64,000 bases of DNA from Buchnera aphidicola (Uroleucon sonchi) (GTDB taxonomy: Bacteria; Pseudomonadota; Gammaproteobacteria; Enterobacterales; Enterobacteriaceae), in NCBI RefSeq assembly GCF_011035165.1, contig NZ_CP047588.1:1-64000 (forward strand), written 5' to 3'. The notes under the pieces were generated by a model. The model had not been told where the DNA came from and did no database searches. It saw nothing but the letters and a program-made list of their open reading frames with translations. Positions within the stretch are counted from its first letter, which is position 1, and each line of letters opens with the position of its first letter. The translations under genes and the position numbers were made by a program. Positions 27,274-38,500 of the stretch are shown one piece after another.

Positions 27274-28650
27274 TTATTTTTTATGAAATTTTTGGCTTTT
27301 TTTCCAATTTTTTTTATAGATTTGTTCTTTTTTATCATATACTAAACATTTGACGTTCACATCTTTTTTAACCGTTGTCCCGGCTGCAATAGTTGTATTT
27401 TTTATAATTTTTATAGGAGCAATTAATTGTGTATTAGCCCCTATAAATACATTATTACCAATAATTGTTTTAAATTTATTAACACCATCATAATTACACG
27501 TAATACTTCCAGCTCCAAAATTTACTTTAGAACCAAGCTCAGCATCACCTATATAACTTAAATGTTTTACTTTAGATTTTTTTTGAATAATACTATTTTT
27601 TATTTCAACAAAATTTCCTATTTGCACATGTTTATCTAATATAGTATTAGATTTGATATGAGAGAAAGGTCCTATTATACAATTTTTTCCTATTTTACAA
27701 TTTTCGATAATTGTATATGCCTGAATATGTGTTTTGCTATTAATACTACTATTTTTAATAATACATCCAGGGCCAATTTTAACATCATCACCTAAAATAA
27801 CATGGTTTTCAATGATTACAGATGTATCTATTTCAACATTTTTCCCGTGTTTTAATGTCCCTCGTAAAATAAAATGAGAAGAATCTTTTAATATAACTCC
27901 ATTATTAAGTAATGTATTGATTTGTTTTTTTTGTAAAATATTTTCTAAAATAGACAATTGTAGTTTATTATTTACGCCTAATATTTCGTCTTGATTTAAT
28001 GGTTGTATTGTTTTTATAGAACAATTTTCAAAATAGGCTAAAGCAATAATATCTGTTGCATAAAATTCTTTATTTTTATTTTTATTATTAATTTTTTTTA
28101 ACCATCTTTTTAAATCTTGACTTTGTGCAATAAATGTTCCAGAATATATTTCCTTGATATTTTTTTGTTTCTCATTTGCATCTTTTTCTTCAACTATGCC
28201 ACTAACTTTTCCTTTTTTTCGTAAGACACGTCCATATCCATAAGGATTATTAACTTTCATAGTTAATAAACTAATTTGAGAGATTTTTTTGGCATGTTTT
28301 AATTTTTTTATTGATTCAATAGATATTAAAGGAACATCTCCAGATAATACTAAAATATCTTCATTATTAATAATATTTTTGATAGCTAATAATATTGCAT
28401 GACCAGTTCCTTTTGGATTTTTTTGAATAACCCATTCGATAGGAATATTATTACAATTAGATACCATAATTTTTTTTTTATTATTCCATACTAATATAAT
28501 TTTTTTAGGTTTAATAGATCTAGCAGTATGAATAACATGATCTAAAATTGTTTTTCCTCCTAAGTAATGTAATACTTTAGGATAGTTTGATTGCATTCTA
28601 GTGCCTTTTCCAGCAGCAAGTATTACTACAATAATTTTTTGTTTTAACAT
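27274..28650 (-). CDS. glmU: Bifunctional UDP-GlcNAc pyrophosphorylase / GlcN-1-P acetyltransferase GlmU
   Basis: Acetylates GlcN-1-P and joins it to UTP to give UDP-GlcNAc. It is 458 residues (E. coli 456). The N-terminal uridyltransferase domain has VVILAAGKGTRM, GTGHAILLA and LSGDVPL. From about residue 250 a left-handed beta-helix of hexapeptide repeats carries the acetyltransferase site, with HLSYIGDAELG and NFGAGSITCNYDG. An A10 run is read through at minus-strand 28470-28479. It heads the glmU-glmS unit. Confidence 0.98.
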   Translation of the reverse strand: MLKQKIIVVILAAGKGTRMQSNYPKVLHYLGGKTILDHVIHTARSIKPKKIILVWNNKKKIMVSNCNNIPIEWVIQKNPKGTGHAILLAIKNIINNEDILVLSGDVPLISIESIKKLKHAKKISQISLLTMKVNNPYGYGRVLRKKGKVSGIVEEKDANEKQKNIKEIYSGTFIAQSQDLKRWLKKINNKNKNKEFYATDIIALAYFENCSIKTIQPLNQDEILGVNNKLQLSILENILQKKQINTLLNNGVILKDSSHFILRGTLKHGKNVEIDTSVIIENHVILGDDVKIGPGCIIKNSSINSKTHIQAYTIIENCKIGKNCIIGPFSHIKSNTILDKHVQIGNFVEIKNSIIQKKSKVKHLSYIGDAELGSKVNFGAGSITCNYDGVNKFKTIIGNNVFIGANTQLIAPIKIIKNTTIAAGTTVKKDVNVKCLVYDKKEQIYKKNWKKSQKFHKK

Positions 28651-28817
28651 AAATATCCTTTTATGGATGTTTTATAATATAGCTATCAATAAAAATATTG
28701 TATTAAAAGCAAATGAATAATTGTATATCTTTTAATATTTTTATTATATTAATATTGATATACATGACATTTTAATAAACATGAATATATAAAATATATT
28801 TTGATTAGGTTATTTGT

Positions 28818-29636
28818 ATGTACAAAGTAATTGTTTTCGATTTAGATGGAACTTTATTATCTTCAAAAAATAAAATTACAAAATATACTCAACAAGTTAT
28901 AGATATTTTAAGAACAAAAAAGAAATTATATTTTATTTTAGCTACAGGTCGTCACTATATAGATGCTATTAAAATAAAAGATATTTTAAAAATTAACTCG
29001 TTTATGATTACATCAAATGGAGCTAAAATTTATGATTTAAATAATAAATTAATATTTAGTGATACTTTAAATGACAATATTGCTTCAGTACTATGTCAAA
29101 TTGTATATCAAGAACCAGATATTATTACTCATATACATCAAAATGATCAATGGTATATAAATAATCAAAATATAAAAAATCGGTTTTTACCAGATTATTC
29201 ATTATTAAAATATCAATATTTTCATCCTAATTTTTTAGTTTATAAAAATATTAGTAAAATTTTTTTTACAAGCTATAATCATCAAAAATTATATATTCTT
29301 AGAAAAAAAATTATTGACTTATTTCAGAAAAATGTTTGTATTAATTTTTCAGATTCTGCTTGCCTAGAAATTACATCTGAAAAAAGTTCTAAAGGTTATG
29401 GATTACAATTAATATCGCATTTATTAAAAATATCTTTAGATAATTTTATTGCCTTTGGTGATGGCATGAATGATAAAGACATGTTAACTATTGTTGGAAA
29501 ATCATATATTATGAAAAATGCAGATATAAATCTAAAAAATTCCTGTCCACACATTGAAATTATAGATAGCAATGATAATAATGGTGTAGCAGAATGTTTG
29601 TATAATCTGTTTATTAGAAAACAAAATATAGTATAA
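28818..29636 (+). CDS. yigL: HAD-superfamily (Cof-type) sugar/pyridoxal phosphatase YigL
   Basis: HAD phosphatase of the Cof subfamily. Motif I is FDLDGTLL with the nucleophile Asp near residue 8, then ATGRH, motif II in MITSNGA, the motif III lysine region SSKGYGLQL, and motif IV FGDGMNDKDML. The full-length match to E. coli YigL (including PDIITHIHQNDQWY) and the position next to metE, as in E. coli, support YigL rather than another Cof paralog. E. coli YigL dephosphorylates sugar phosphates and pyridoxal phosphate. Substrate here is inferred. Confidence 0.88.
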   Translation: MYKVIVFDLDGTLLSSKNKITKYTQQVIDILRTKKKLYFILATGRHYIDAIKIKDILKINSFMITSNGAKIYDLNNKLIFSDTLNDNIASVLCQIVYQEPDIITHIHQNDQWYINNQNIKNRFLPDYSLLKYQYFHPNFLVYKNISKIFFTSYNHQKLYILRKKIIDLFQKNVCINFSDSACLEITSEKSSKGYGLQLISHLLKISLDNFIAFGDGMNDKDMLTIVGKSYIMKNADINLKNSCPHIEIIDSNDNNGVAECLYNLFIRKQNIV

Positions 29637-30554
29637 ATTTTAAATGATTTTGATAATTGTTTAATAGTGATACTCTTCTAATAAGTATTTATTATATAAC
29701 ATATAGTCTATTAATCATTATAAGATACAAGTTTATAACATAAATAAATTGTTTTATAATTAATCTTTTATTATATATGTCCTAATTTAATCTTTTCTGA
29801 AATTTATTTTTATTTATTAAATATGTAATATTAATTTATTATTTAAATTATATTCTATTTTATAATATAAAATGAAAATTATATTTTTATATAATTATTA
29901 GAATATAATAAATTTATCTTTTATATTAATAATATATATGATTTAAGAAAGTTATAAAGAATATTATTATAGTATATCTATTACTGAATAGATCAATGTG
30001 TTTATAATTTTATCAATATAATATTTTAAGAAAAATATTATTTTTAGAATCAAAAATAATTTTTTAAATGATATCTATTTTATTAAATCAATCAATGGAA
30101 AATATAAATATTAATAATATAACAATATATAACTCTTAACATATGGTTAAATAATATTTTTATATTTGATTAGATATATTAAAATATTATTAAATATATT
30201 ATTTATACAATACAAATAAAATACTTTTTTAAAACAATATATTAAATAAAATGGTTATTTTATAATCAATTATTAAGATTGTAATTATTTATAATTAATT
30301 AAATTAATTAGATAATACTCAGTGAGTGTCATTAAATATACATTTGATTGAACTTAATAAATATTTTTAATGTAAATATGATATTTGAATGAATTAATTT
30401 TTTTGTAACATTATTGTATTTTAATCACCAATTATTTATAGTTAATAATTTTTTATAATACTACAATTATATAAGATACTCTAAAATATAGTAAATTGTA
30501 TATTTTATATAAATTTTAAGAAATCATTAAGTTATTAATCATAGGATATTTACA
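29637..30554. other. Gene-free gap between yigL and metE
   Basis: About 918 bases, almost entirely A/T, with stops in every frame and no recognisable protein. In E. coli this interval holds yigM and metR; neither can be seen here. It contains one strong hairpin (30031-30065) and short palindromes such as ACTCAGTGAGT near 30317. I see no MetJ-type operator (AGACGTCT repeats) ahead of metE. It is probably the decayed remains of lost genes plus the metE promoter. Confidence 0.6.
30031..30065 (+). terminator. Possible terminator in the yigL-metE gap
   Basis: ATTATTTTT (30037-30045) pairs with AAAAATAAT (30052-30060) over a 6-nt loop. The stem continues past one mismatch with five A-T pairs and ends in a T-run. 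It lies about 400 nt after yigL. Because it is pure A/T apart from the loop, chance is a real alternative. Confidence 0.35.
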
Positions 30555-32828
30555 ATGATCATTTTAAATCATATTCTCGGATTTCCAAGAATAGGTTTGC
30601 ATCGTGAGTTAAAAAAAGCTCAAGAAAAATATTGGTCTGGCAATTTAACTTCTAATGAACTTATACTAGAAGGCTCTAAAATTAGACAGAAAAATTGGGA
30701 GACACAAAAAAAATCAGGGATTGACTATATACCTGTTGGAGATTTCGCTTGGTATGATCATGTTTTAACAACAACTATGATGTTAGGAAATATTCCAAAC
30801 AGACATTTGATTAATTCTAATAGTGATATTGACATAGATTGTTTATTTCGTATAGCGAGAGGTTGTGCTCCAGATATTTCTGCATCAGAAATGACTAAAT
30901 GGTTTAATACTAATTATCATTACATTGTTCCAGAATTTTACAAAAATACAGTATTTAAGTTTTCTTGGAAGCAAATTTTGGATGAAGTAGATGAAGCATT
31001 AGCATTAGGATATAAAGTTAAACCAATAATTTTAGGTCCTATTACATATCTTTGGTTAGGAAAAGTTAAAGGAGAATACTTTGATCGTTTAAATATATTA
31101 CAAGATATCATTCCAGTTTATCAGTACCTTTTAAAACAATTATTAAATAGAGGTATTGATTTTGTACAAATAGATGAACCTGCTTTAGTCTTAGAATTAC
31201 CTAAAAAATGGCAAGATGCTTATTATAGTGTTTATGAGCATTTGAATATAGGTGTTAAATTATTACTTACAACCTATTTTGATAGCATTCAACATAATAT
31301 GCATTTTATTCGACACTTACCAGTTCAAGGTATTCATATTGATTTAACATGTGGAAAATATGATTTAATAAATTTTATTTCAAAAATACCACAAGAATGG
31401 ATGTTATCTTTAGGTGTAATTAACGGTAGAAATATTTGGCGTGCTGATCTTATAAAATGGTTTAAATTAATTTATCCTATTTTAAAAAATAGTCGTAAAG
31501 ATATATTAATTGGCTCATCTTGTTCATTATTGCATACCCCTATTGATTTAAAAATAGAATCCAATTTAGATGTAGAAGTACAAAATTGGCTGGCTTTTGC
31601 TGTGCAAAAATGTCAAGAATTAAAATTATTATCTGATGCGTTAAATACTAATAATATAGATTTAATCCAAACATGGAGCTTGCCAATTCATAATCGTATT
31701 TTTTCAAATAAAGTAAATAATATTGCAGTAAAAAAACGCTTATCAAATCCTTTAAATTATCAATATCAACGTGCTGATGTCTATCATATTCGTTCTTTAG
31801 AGCAAAGTAAAAAGTTTAATTTTCCTATATTACCTACAACAACTATTGGTTCTTTTCCTCAAACTGTTGATATCAGAAAAGTACGAAGTGATTTTAAATT
31901 AGGATTAATTAGCGAACAAGAATATCATGAAAATATCAAAAATCATATTAAAAAAGTTATTAAAATACAAGAAGAATTAGATATTGATGTTTTAGTTCAT
32001 GGTGAATCTGAAAGAAATGATATGGTAGAATATTTTGGTGAACATTTAGATGGATTTGTATTTACAGACAATGGATGGGTACAAAGTTATGGTTCACGTT
32101 GTGTTAAACCTCCTATTATTATCGGAGATGTTAGTCGCATTAAACCTATTACTATAAAATGGTCTAAATATGCTCAATCTTTAACAAAAAAACCTGTTAA
32201 AGGCATGTTAACAGGACCAGTAACAATTTTATTATGGTCATTTCCAAGGGAAGATATTTCATTAAAAGAAATTGCAACACAAATAGCATTTGCATTACGC
32301 GATGAAGTATTAGATTTAGAAAAAGAAAAAATAGAAATTATTCAAATTGATGAGCCAGCATTACGAGAAGGTTTACCTTTACATAAAAGTGCTTGGTCTG
32401 AATATTTATCATGGGCTGTGAAAACATTTCAACTAAGCTCGTCAAGCGTCAAAAATACTACACAAATTCATACACATATGTGTTATTCTGAATTTAATGA
32501 TATTATAGATTCTATTTCTTTATTAGATGCAGATGTAATTACTATTGAAACAGCTCGATCAGATATGAAATTATTAAAATCATTTCAAAAATTTAAATAT
32601 CTTAATGAAGTCGGTCCTGGTATATATGATATTCATTCTTCTAATATACCTAGTATAGATTTAATTTGTAAATTATTAAATGCTGCAAGAGCATATATTC
32701 CTTTCAAACGTTTATGGGTTAATCCAGATTGTGGTTTAAAAACAAGAAATTGGGATGAAGTAATATTATCTTTAAAAAATATGGTAAAATCGGCGAAAAA
32801 AATTCGAGATCAAATTCAAAAAAATTAA
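30555..32828 (+). CDS. metE: Cobalamin-independent methionine synthase MetE
   Basis: Transfers the methyl group of 5-methyl-tetrahydrofolate to homocysteine, giving methionine. It is 757 residues (E. coli 753). The N-terminus [22 protein letters not shown] matches. The C-terminal barrel keeps the zinc and homocysteine site: His and Cys in [10 protein letters not shown], Glu in IETARSDM and Cys in NPDCGLKTR. metF, which supplies its methyl donor, is at 49281. With metR absent upstream, the E. coli style MetR control of metE is not available locally. Confidence 0.99.
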   Translation: MIILNHILGFPRIGLHRELKKAQEKYWSGNLTSNELILEGSKIRQKNWETQKKSGIDYIPVGDFAWYDHVLTTTMMLGNIPNRHLINSNSDIDIDCLFRIARGCAPDISASEMTKWFNTNYHYIVPEFYKNTVFKFSWKQILDEVDEALALGYKVKPIILGPITYLWLGKVKGEYFDRLNILQDIIPVYQYLLKQLLNRGIDFVQIDEPALVLELPKKWQDAYYSVYEHLNIGVKLLLTTYFDSIQHNMHFIRHLPVQGIHIDLTCGKYDLINFISKIPQEWMLSLGVINGRNIWRADLIKWFKLIYPILKNSRKDILIGSSCSLLHTPIDLKIESNLDVEVQNWLAFAVQKCQELKLLSDALNTNNIDLIQTWSLPIHNRIFSNKVNNIAVKKRLSNPLNYQYQRADVYHIRSLEQSKKFNFPILPTTTIGSFPQTVDIRKVRSDFKLGLISEQEYHENIKNHIKKVIKIQEELDIDVLVHGESERNDMVEYFGEHLDGFVFTDNGWVQSYGSRCVKPPIIIGDVSRIKPITIKWSKYAQSLTKKPVKGMLTGPVTILLWSFPREDISLKEIATQIAFALRDEVLDLEKEKIEIIQIDEPALREGLPLHKSAWSEYLSWAVKTFQLSSSSVKNTTQIHTHMCYSEFNDIIDSISLLDADVITIETARSDMKLLKSFQKFKYLNEVGPGIYDIHSSNIPSIDLICKLLNAARAYIPFKRLWVNPDCGLKTRNWDEVILSLKNMVKSAKKIRDQIQKN

Positions 32829-32850
32829 CAAAATTAATTGCTAACATAAT

Positions 32851-32897
32851 ATTAAATCATCTTTTAGAATATTTCAAAATCTAAATGATGATTTAAT
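32851..32897. terminator. Bidirectional hairpin between metE and purH
   Basis: ATTAAATCATC (32851-32861) pairs perfectly with GATGATTTAAT (32887-32897). After one T-T mismatch, TTTAGA (32863-32868) pairs with TCTAAA (32880-32885), leaving an 11-nt loop. This gives 17 paired bases. It lies just after the metE stop and before the convergent purH stop. Confidence 0.7.
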
Positions 32898-33008
32898 GTT
32901 GATAAATTTTATTTAAATAATAGTAATAGTATTTTTTATATTCCATTTGATTATTTTAAATAAAATTAAATTAAAAATTTTATTTTTTGTTTTTCTTAAA
33001 AAATATAA

Positions 33009-34589
33009 TTAATGTTTAAAATGACGCTTATTAGTAAAAATCATTGCTATATTATGTTCATTTGCAGATTGAATAATTTCTTGATCGCGTATTGATCCTC
33101 CTGGTTGAATAATACAACTAATACCAATAGAAGCTGCGCTATCAATACCATCTCTAAACGGGAAAAAAGCATCAGAAGCCATAGTAGCTCCAAAAGTATT
33201 ATAACCTTGATCTTGTGCTTTTATATTTGCTAGTTTAGTAGAATCAATTCTGCTCATTTGACCTGCTCCTATACTAAGTGTGACTTGATTACGTCCATAT
33301 ACAATTGCATTTGATTTGACAAATTTAGCAACAGTCCAGCAAAAAATAGCATCTTTCAATTCTATTTGTGTTGGAATTCGCTGACTAACAATAGTCCATT
33401 TTTTATGATTTATATCATGTATATCATATTCTTGTACAAGTAATCCATTTGTAATTCTTTTTAAATCTAATCCTTTTATATTATTTTTAAATTCACCAGT
33501 AATTAATATTCTAATATTTTTTTTAGTTTTTAATATTTTTTCTGCTAATATATGAATTCCAGGAGCAATTATAACTTCAATAAATTGTGTATCAATGATA
33601 GCTTGAGCTGTTTTAATATCTAAAATATCGTTAAAAGCAATAATTCCACCAAATGATGAAATAGGATCAGCATGATATGCTGATAAATATGCGTCTAAAA
33701 TGCAATTACTGGTTGAGACACCACATGGATTTCCGTGTTTCACAATAACACATGTTGGCTTTTTAAATTCTTTTACACATTCTAATGCGATATCAGCATC
33801 TATCATATTATTATATGATAAAGTTTTTCCTTGTATTTTTTGTGCAGTGCTAATTGTTCCATTTGGTAAGATATCTTGTTCTACATAAAAAGATGCTTTT
33901 TGATGATGATTTTCACCATATCTTAAATCTTGTTTTTTTATAAAAGAAAAATGTATTATTTTAGGAAATAAATTAGTATTATGTTGTTTATTAAAATTAT
34001 TATTTTTAATAAAATATTCTGAAATAATTTTTTCGTAAGATGATGTATATGCAAAGGCTTTAGATGCTAAATTAAACCTTGTTTTTATGTCCATAGTATT
34101 GTTTTGAATAGATGCAATGATATTGTTAATATCATTAACATCTACAATAATAATAACATTTTGATAGTTTTTTGCCGCTGCTCGTACTAATGTAGGGCCT
34201 CCAATATCAATATTATTTATAGCATCATTAATATTATCTTGTGACATACTCGTTTTTTTATTTTCAAAAGGATAAAAATTCACAATAACTATATCTATAG
34301 GTACAATATGATATAGCTTCATAATTTGTTCATCTTTGTCTGTTCTTCTTAAAATACCACCCATAATTTTAGGATGTAAAGTTTTTATACGTCCATTCAT
34401 AATTTCAGGAAACTTTGTATAATCTGATATTTTTGTTACTGGTATATTATTTTTTTTTAAAATATCTGCAGTGCCATTGGTTGAAAATAATTTTATTTCA
34501 TTTTTAATTAATTTTTTTGCAATTGTTACAATATTTGTTTTATCTGACACACTAATTAAAGCATTTTTTATAAGATTGTTTGGTAACAT
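33009..34589 (-). CDS. purH: Bifunctional AICAR transformylase / IMP cyclohydrolase PurH
   Basis: Catalyses the last two steps of IMP synthesis. It is 526 residues (E. coli 529). The N-terminal cyclohydrolase domain starts NALISVSDKTNIVTIAKKL and has NGRIKTLHPKIMGGIL. The C-terminal transformylase domain has VKHGNPCGVS, whose Lys-His pair is catalytic. purD, its operon partner in E. coli, is not adjacent. As I recall, Buchnera lacks most of the de novo purine path and uses PurH to recycle AICAR released by histidine synthesis, so its retention here fits that role. Confidence 0.98.
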   Translation of the reverse strand: MLPNNLIKNALISVSDKTNIVTIAKKLIKNEIKLFSTNGTADILKKNNIPVTKISDYTKFPEIMNGRIKTLHPKIMGGILRRTDKDEQIMKLYHIVPIDIVIVNFYPFENKKTSMSQDNINDAINNIDIGGPTLVRAAAKNYQNVIIIVDVNDINNIIASIQNNTMDIKTRFNLASKAFAYTSSYEKIISEYFIKNNNFNKQHNTNLFPKIIHFSFIKKQDLRYGENHHQKASFYVEQDILPNGTISTAQKIQGKTLSYNNMIDADIALECVKEFKKPTCVIVKHGNPCGVSTSNCILDAYLSAYHADPISSFGGIIAFNDILDIKTAQAIIDTQFIEVIIAPGIHILAEKILKTKKNIRILITGEFKNNIKGLDLKRITNGLLVQEYDIHDINHKKWTIVSQRIPTQIELKDAIFCWTVAKFVKSNAIVYGRNQVTLSIGAGQMSRIDSTKLANIKAQDQGYNTFGATMASDAFFPFRDGIDSAASIGISCIIQPGGSIRDQEIIQSANEHNIAMIFTNKRHFKH

Positions 34590-34722
34590 AATAGATTTTC
34601 TTTTTTTAAAAAACTAAATAATTTATTATATAATATCAAGATATTATTTTAATATTTATACTTGTTGAAGAAATATTTATATTTTAAAAATTAATAACAT
34701 TAAATATCATATTGTGTATATG

Positions 34723-34739
34723 AGGGGCATTATGCCCCT
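34723..34739 (-). terminator. hupA terminator hairpin
   Basis: AGGGGCA (34723-34729) pairs with TGCCCCT (34733-34739) around a 3-nt loop. The four consecutive G-C pairs are exceptional for this genome. It lies 33 nt past the hupA stop and before the purH start on the same strand, so it separates the two transcripts. Confidence 0.75.
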
Positions 34740-34772
34740 ATAAATATTTTGCAGATTATTAAATTATGATGA

Positions 34773-35045
34773 TCATTTAATTGCATTTTTTAACGTTTTA
34801 CCAGATGTAAAACTTGGCACTTTAGTAGCAGGAATTTGTATTTCTTTACCTGTTTGAGGGTTTCTTCCTATACGAGATGATCTTAAATTAACTTTAAAGG
34901 TACCAAAACCAACTATTTGTACAGATTCTCCTTTTTTTAAAGAGTCAATAATAGTAGATAATGTGGTGTCTAAGGTGAGTTTAGCTTGTGTTTTAGATAC
35001 ATTGGATTTTTTAGATATTACATTAATTAATTGAGTTTTATTCAT
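34773..35045 (-). CDS. hupA: DNA-binding protein HU-alpha
   Basis: Small histone-like nucleoid protein that bends and compacts DNA. It is 90 residues, the same as E. coli HU. The start is [21 protein letters not shown], and the HU signature [21 protein letters not shown] is present (about residues 46-66), with the DNA-binding beta arm and the end [10 protein letters not shown]. It lies between rpoC and purH with its own terminator downstream and about 0.5 kb of spacer upstream. Confidence 0.98.
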   Translation of the reverse strand: MNKTQLINVISKKSNVSKTQAKLTLDTTLSTIIDSLKKGESVQIVGFGTFKVNLRSSRIGRNPQTGKEIQIPATKVPSFTSGKTLKNAIK

Positions 35046-35573
35046 TATTTTTCCTTTTATTTTAATATAAAAAATAATAATTTATTAATTCATTATTTTA
35101 TAAATTTAGATAGAAAATTTTATTTGCAAAATATATTATTTATATTTTACGTTTTGTAATACATATTAAATGTAAAAGAAAACATATAATTTTTTTGTAT
35201 TGTATGAATGAATATTTATCTTATGAAAACAAATATAAAAAAAGAAGATTTTTTGAAAATTCATTAATTATAGATATTAAACTATATAATATATATTAAA
35301 ATTATTAAAAAATATTATTATTTTAAATATAATAAAATATTGATTTTTAAAAATGAAGCGTGTATTAAATATTTTAAAAATTTAATGTTTTAAATCCGTT
35401 ATTTATATTTTATTATAATATAAAATAAATAATTTTAAGAACAATTAACAGATTAAAAATAATTCTCTTAATAATATTATCATTTCAACTATTATATTTT
35501 TATGAGGCTGCTTTTAGAAGCAGCCATAAGTTAAATATGTATCAAAATATTCGTTATAAACTAAACATATTTT
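35046..35573. other. Gene-poor spacer between rpoC and hupA
   Basis: About 528 A/T-rich bases. They hold the rpoC terminator (35506-35525) and must hold the hupA promoter. A 31-codon open frame at about 35205 on the plus strand has no homology I recognise and no ribosome-binding site. In E. coli this interval carries the thi cluster, rsd, nudC, hemE and nfi; no remnant of these is visible. Confidence 0.6.
35506..35525 (-). terminator. rpoBC operon terminator
   Basis: GGCTGCTT (35506-35513) pairs perfectly with AAGCAGCC (35518-35525) around a 4-nt loop, 48 nt after the rpoC stop. On the minus strand it is followed by CTCATAAAAATATAAT rather than a U-run. The GC-rich stem marks the end of the large rpl-rpo transcript. 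Confidence 0.75.
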
Positions 35574-38500
35574 TTATTTTTCTGTAAGAGTGGAATTTAA
35601 TAATTCTGAAAGACTAGCAGAAGCTTCTTCAGCATTAAATTGAGAACTACTAACTATTGGATTGTTATGTTTTTTTTGTCTACGATTAAAGCGTTCTGTA
35701 TGATATGCATATCCCGTTCCTGCAGGAATTAAACGTCCTACAATAACATTTTCTTTTAAACCTCTAAGTTCGTCTTTTTTCCCTGCTACTGCAGATTCTG
35801 TTAATACTCTTGTTGTTTCTTGAAAAGAAGCGGCTGATACAAATGATTCTGTTGCAAGTGATGCTTTTGTAATTCCTAATAAATCTCTTAAAAAACTTGC
35901 AGGTATTTTTTTATTTTTTTCTAAAATACGATTAGCAATTTTAATTCGAGAAAACTCAACTTGTTCACCTTCTAAAAAAATTGAATCTCCTGATTTCACT
36001 ATAGTAGCTTTTCTTAACATTTGTCTAATTATAACTTCAATATGTTTATCATTAATCTTTACACCTTGAAGTCGATATACTTCTTGCACTTCATTAACAA
36101 TATATTTTGTAACTGCTTCCACGCCTCTTAGCCTTAAAATATCATGTGGAGATTCTGGACCATCAGATATAATATCTCCTTTTTCTACTCTTTCTCCTTC
36201 AAAGACATTTAATTGCCTCCATTTTGGAATCATTTCTTCATATGAATCATTTCCGTTAACAGGAGTAATAATTAATCTTCTTTTTCCCTTAGTTTCTTTT
36301 CCAAAAGATATAATACCATTAATTTCTGCTAAAATTGCTGATTCTTTTGGTCGTCTAGCTTCAAATAAATCTGCTACTCTTGGGAGACCACCAGTAATAT
36401 CTTTAGTTCCTCCTGATTCTTGTGGTACTCTTGCTAATGTGTCACCAGAACTAATTTTTACACCATCTTCAAGTTGTACAATAGCTTTTCCAGGTAAAAA
36501 GTATTGTGCAGGCATATCTGTTCCTGAAATTAATACATCATTACCGCTAATATCAGTAATCTTCAATGCTGGTCTTAAATCTTTTCCAATTGACATTCTT
36601 TCTGCTGTATCTAATATAACTATAGAAGATAAACCTGTTAATTCATCAGCTTGCCTTGTAATACTTTGCCCATCTATCATGTCTATAAATCGCACAAAAC
36701 CATTTACTTCAGTGATAACTGGAATAGTATGTGGATCCCATTTTGCGACAGTTTCACCTGAATGTACTTTTTCACCATCTCCTTTGGCCATAACGGCTCC
36801 ATAAGGAACTTTATAGCTTTCTTGAGTTCGACCAAAATGATCAATAATGTTTAATGCAACATTTCTTGAAGTAATAATAATTTTTCCATCAGAGTTTTTG
36901 ACAGATTTAGCATTATTCAAGTGAATTATACCCTGAGTTCTAACTTGAATACTAGATTCTGCTGCTGCTCTTGATGCAGCTCCTCCAATATGAAAAGTTC
37001 GCATAGTTAATTGCGTTCCAGGTTCTCCGATAGATTGAGCTGCAATTACTCCTATCGCCTCTCCTTTATTGACTAAATTACCACGAGCTAAATCACGACC
37101 ATAACAATAAGCACATACACCAAAATCAGTATCACAGTTGACCACTGATCTAACTTTAACAGTATCTATAGAGTTTTTTTGTAGCAAATCACATAATTGT
37201 TCATTAAGTAATGTATTTCGTTTAATTAAAGTATTTTTAGTATTAGGAATATTAATGTCATTTGCGGTAACTCTCCCTAATACTCTTTCGCGTAAAGGCT
37301 CTTTAACGTCTCCTCCTTCAATTAATGGTGTCATTACAATGCCTTCATATGTTTGACAATCATCTTGTGTGATAACTAAATCTTGTGCAACATCTACTAA
37401 ACGACGTGTTAAATATCCAGAATTAGCAGTTTTTAAAGCAGTATCTGCTAATCCTTTTCGTGCTCCATGAGTCGAAATAAAATATTGTAATACATTCAAG
37501 CCTTCTCGAAAATTAGCTGTTATTGGTGTTTCAATAATAGAACCATCAGGTTTAGCCATTAAACCTCTCATGCCAGCTAATTGACGAATTTGTGCAGCAG
37601 AACCTCGTGCTCCTGAATCTGCCATCATAAATATACTGTTAAAAGATGTTTGTTTTTGCCTAATACCTGTTTTATTTATTACCGATTCTGTAGATAAATT
37701 TTTCATCATAGCTTTTGCTACACGTTCATTTGCTGCGGCCCAAATATCAATAACTTTATTATATCTTTCACCTGCTGTAACTAAACCTGATTGAAATTGT
37801 TCTTGTATTTCTGCTACTTCAATTTCTGCTTCATTAATAATATTTGCTTTTTTATCAGGTATAACCATATCATCAATACCAACCGAAGAACCTGATCGAG
37901 CTGCATAAGCAAAACCAGTATACATAATTTGATCTGCAAAAAATACAGTAGGTTTAATACCTAAAATCCGATAACAAGTGTTAAGCATTTTAGAAATATC
38001 TTTTTTTCCTAAAGTATGATTAATAATATTAAAAGGAAGTCCCTTAGGAATAATCATCCATAAAATTGCTCGTCCGATAGTGGTAGAAACGATTTTTTTT
38101 ATTGCAGTAAAACTTTGATTTTCATTTTTTTTATATTCTACTATTCTTACTTTAACTGCAGCATGTAATTCGGCAATTCCTAAACGATATACTTTCTCTG
38201 CTTCATTAGCACTATTCAACAACATGCCTTCGCCTTTGCTGTTAATTTTTTCTCGAGTCATATAATATAAACCTAAAACAACATCTTGAGATGGAACAAT
38301 AATTGGTTCTCCATTAGCTGGAGATAAAATATTGTTTGTCGACATCATTAATGCTCTAGATTCTAATTGTGACTCTAGAGTAAGAGGAACATGTACAGCC
38401 ATTTGATCACCGTCAAAATCAGCATTATAAGCTGCACATACTAAAGGATGAAGTTGAATAGCTTTTCCTTCTATTAACACTGGTTCAAACGCTTGTATAC

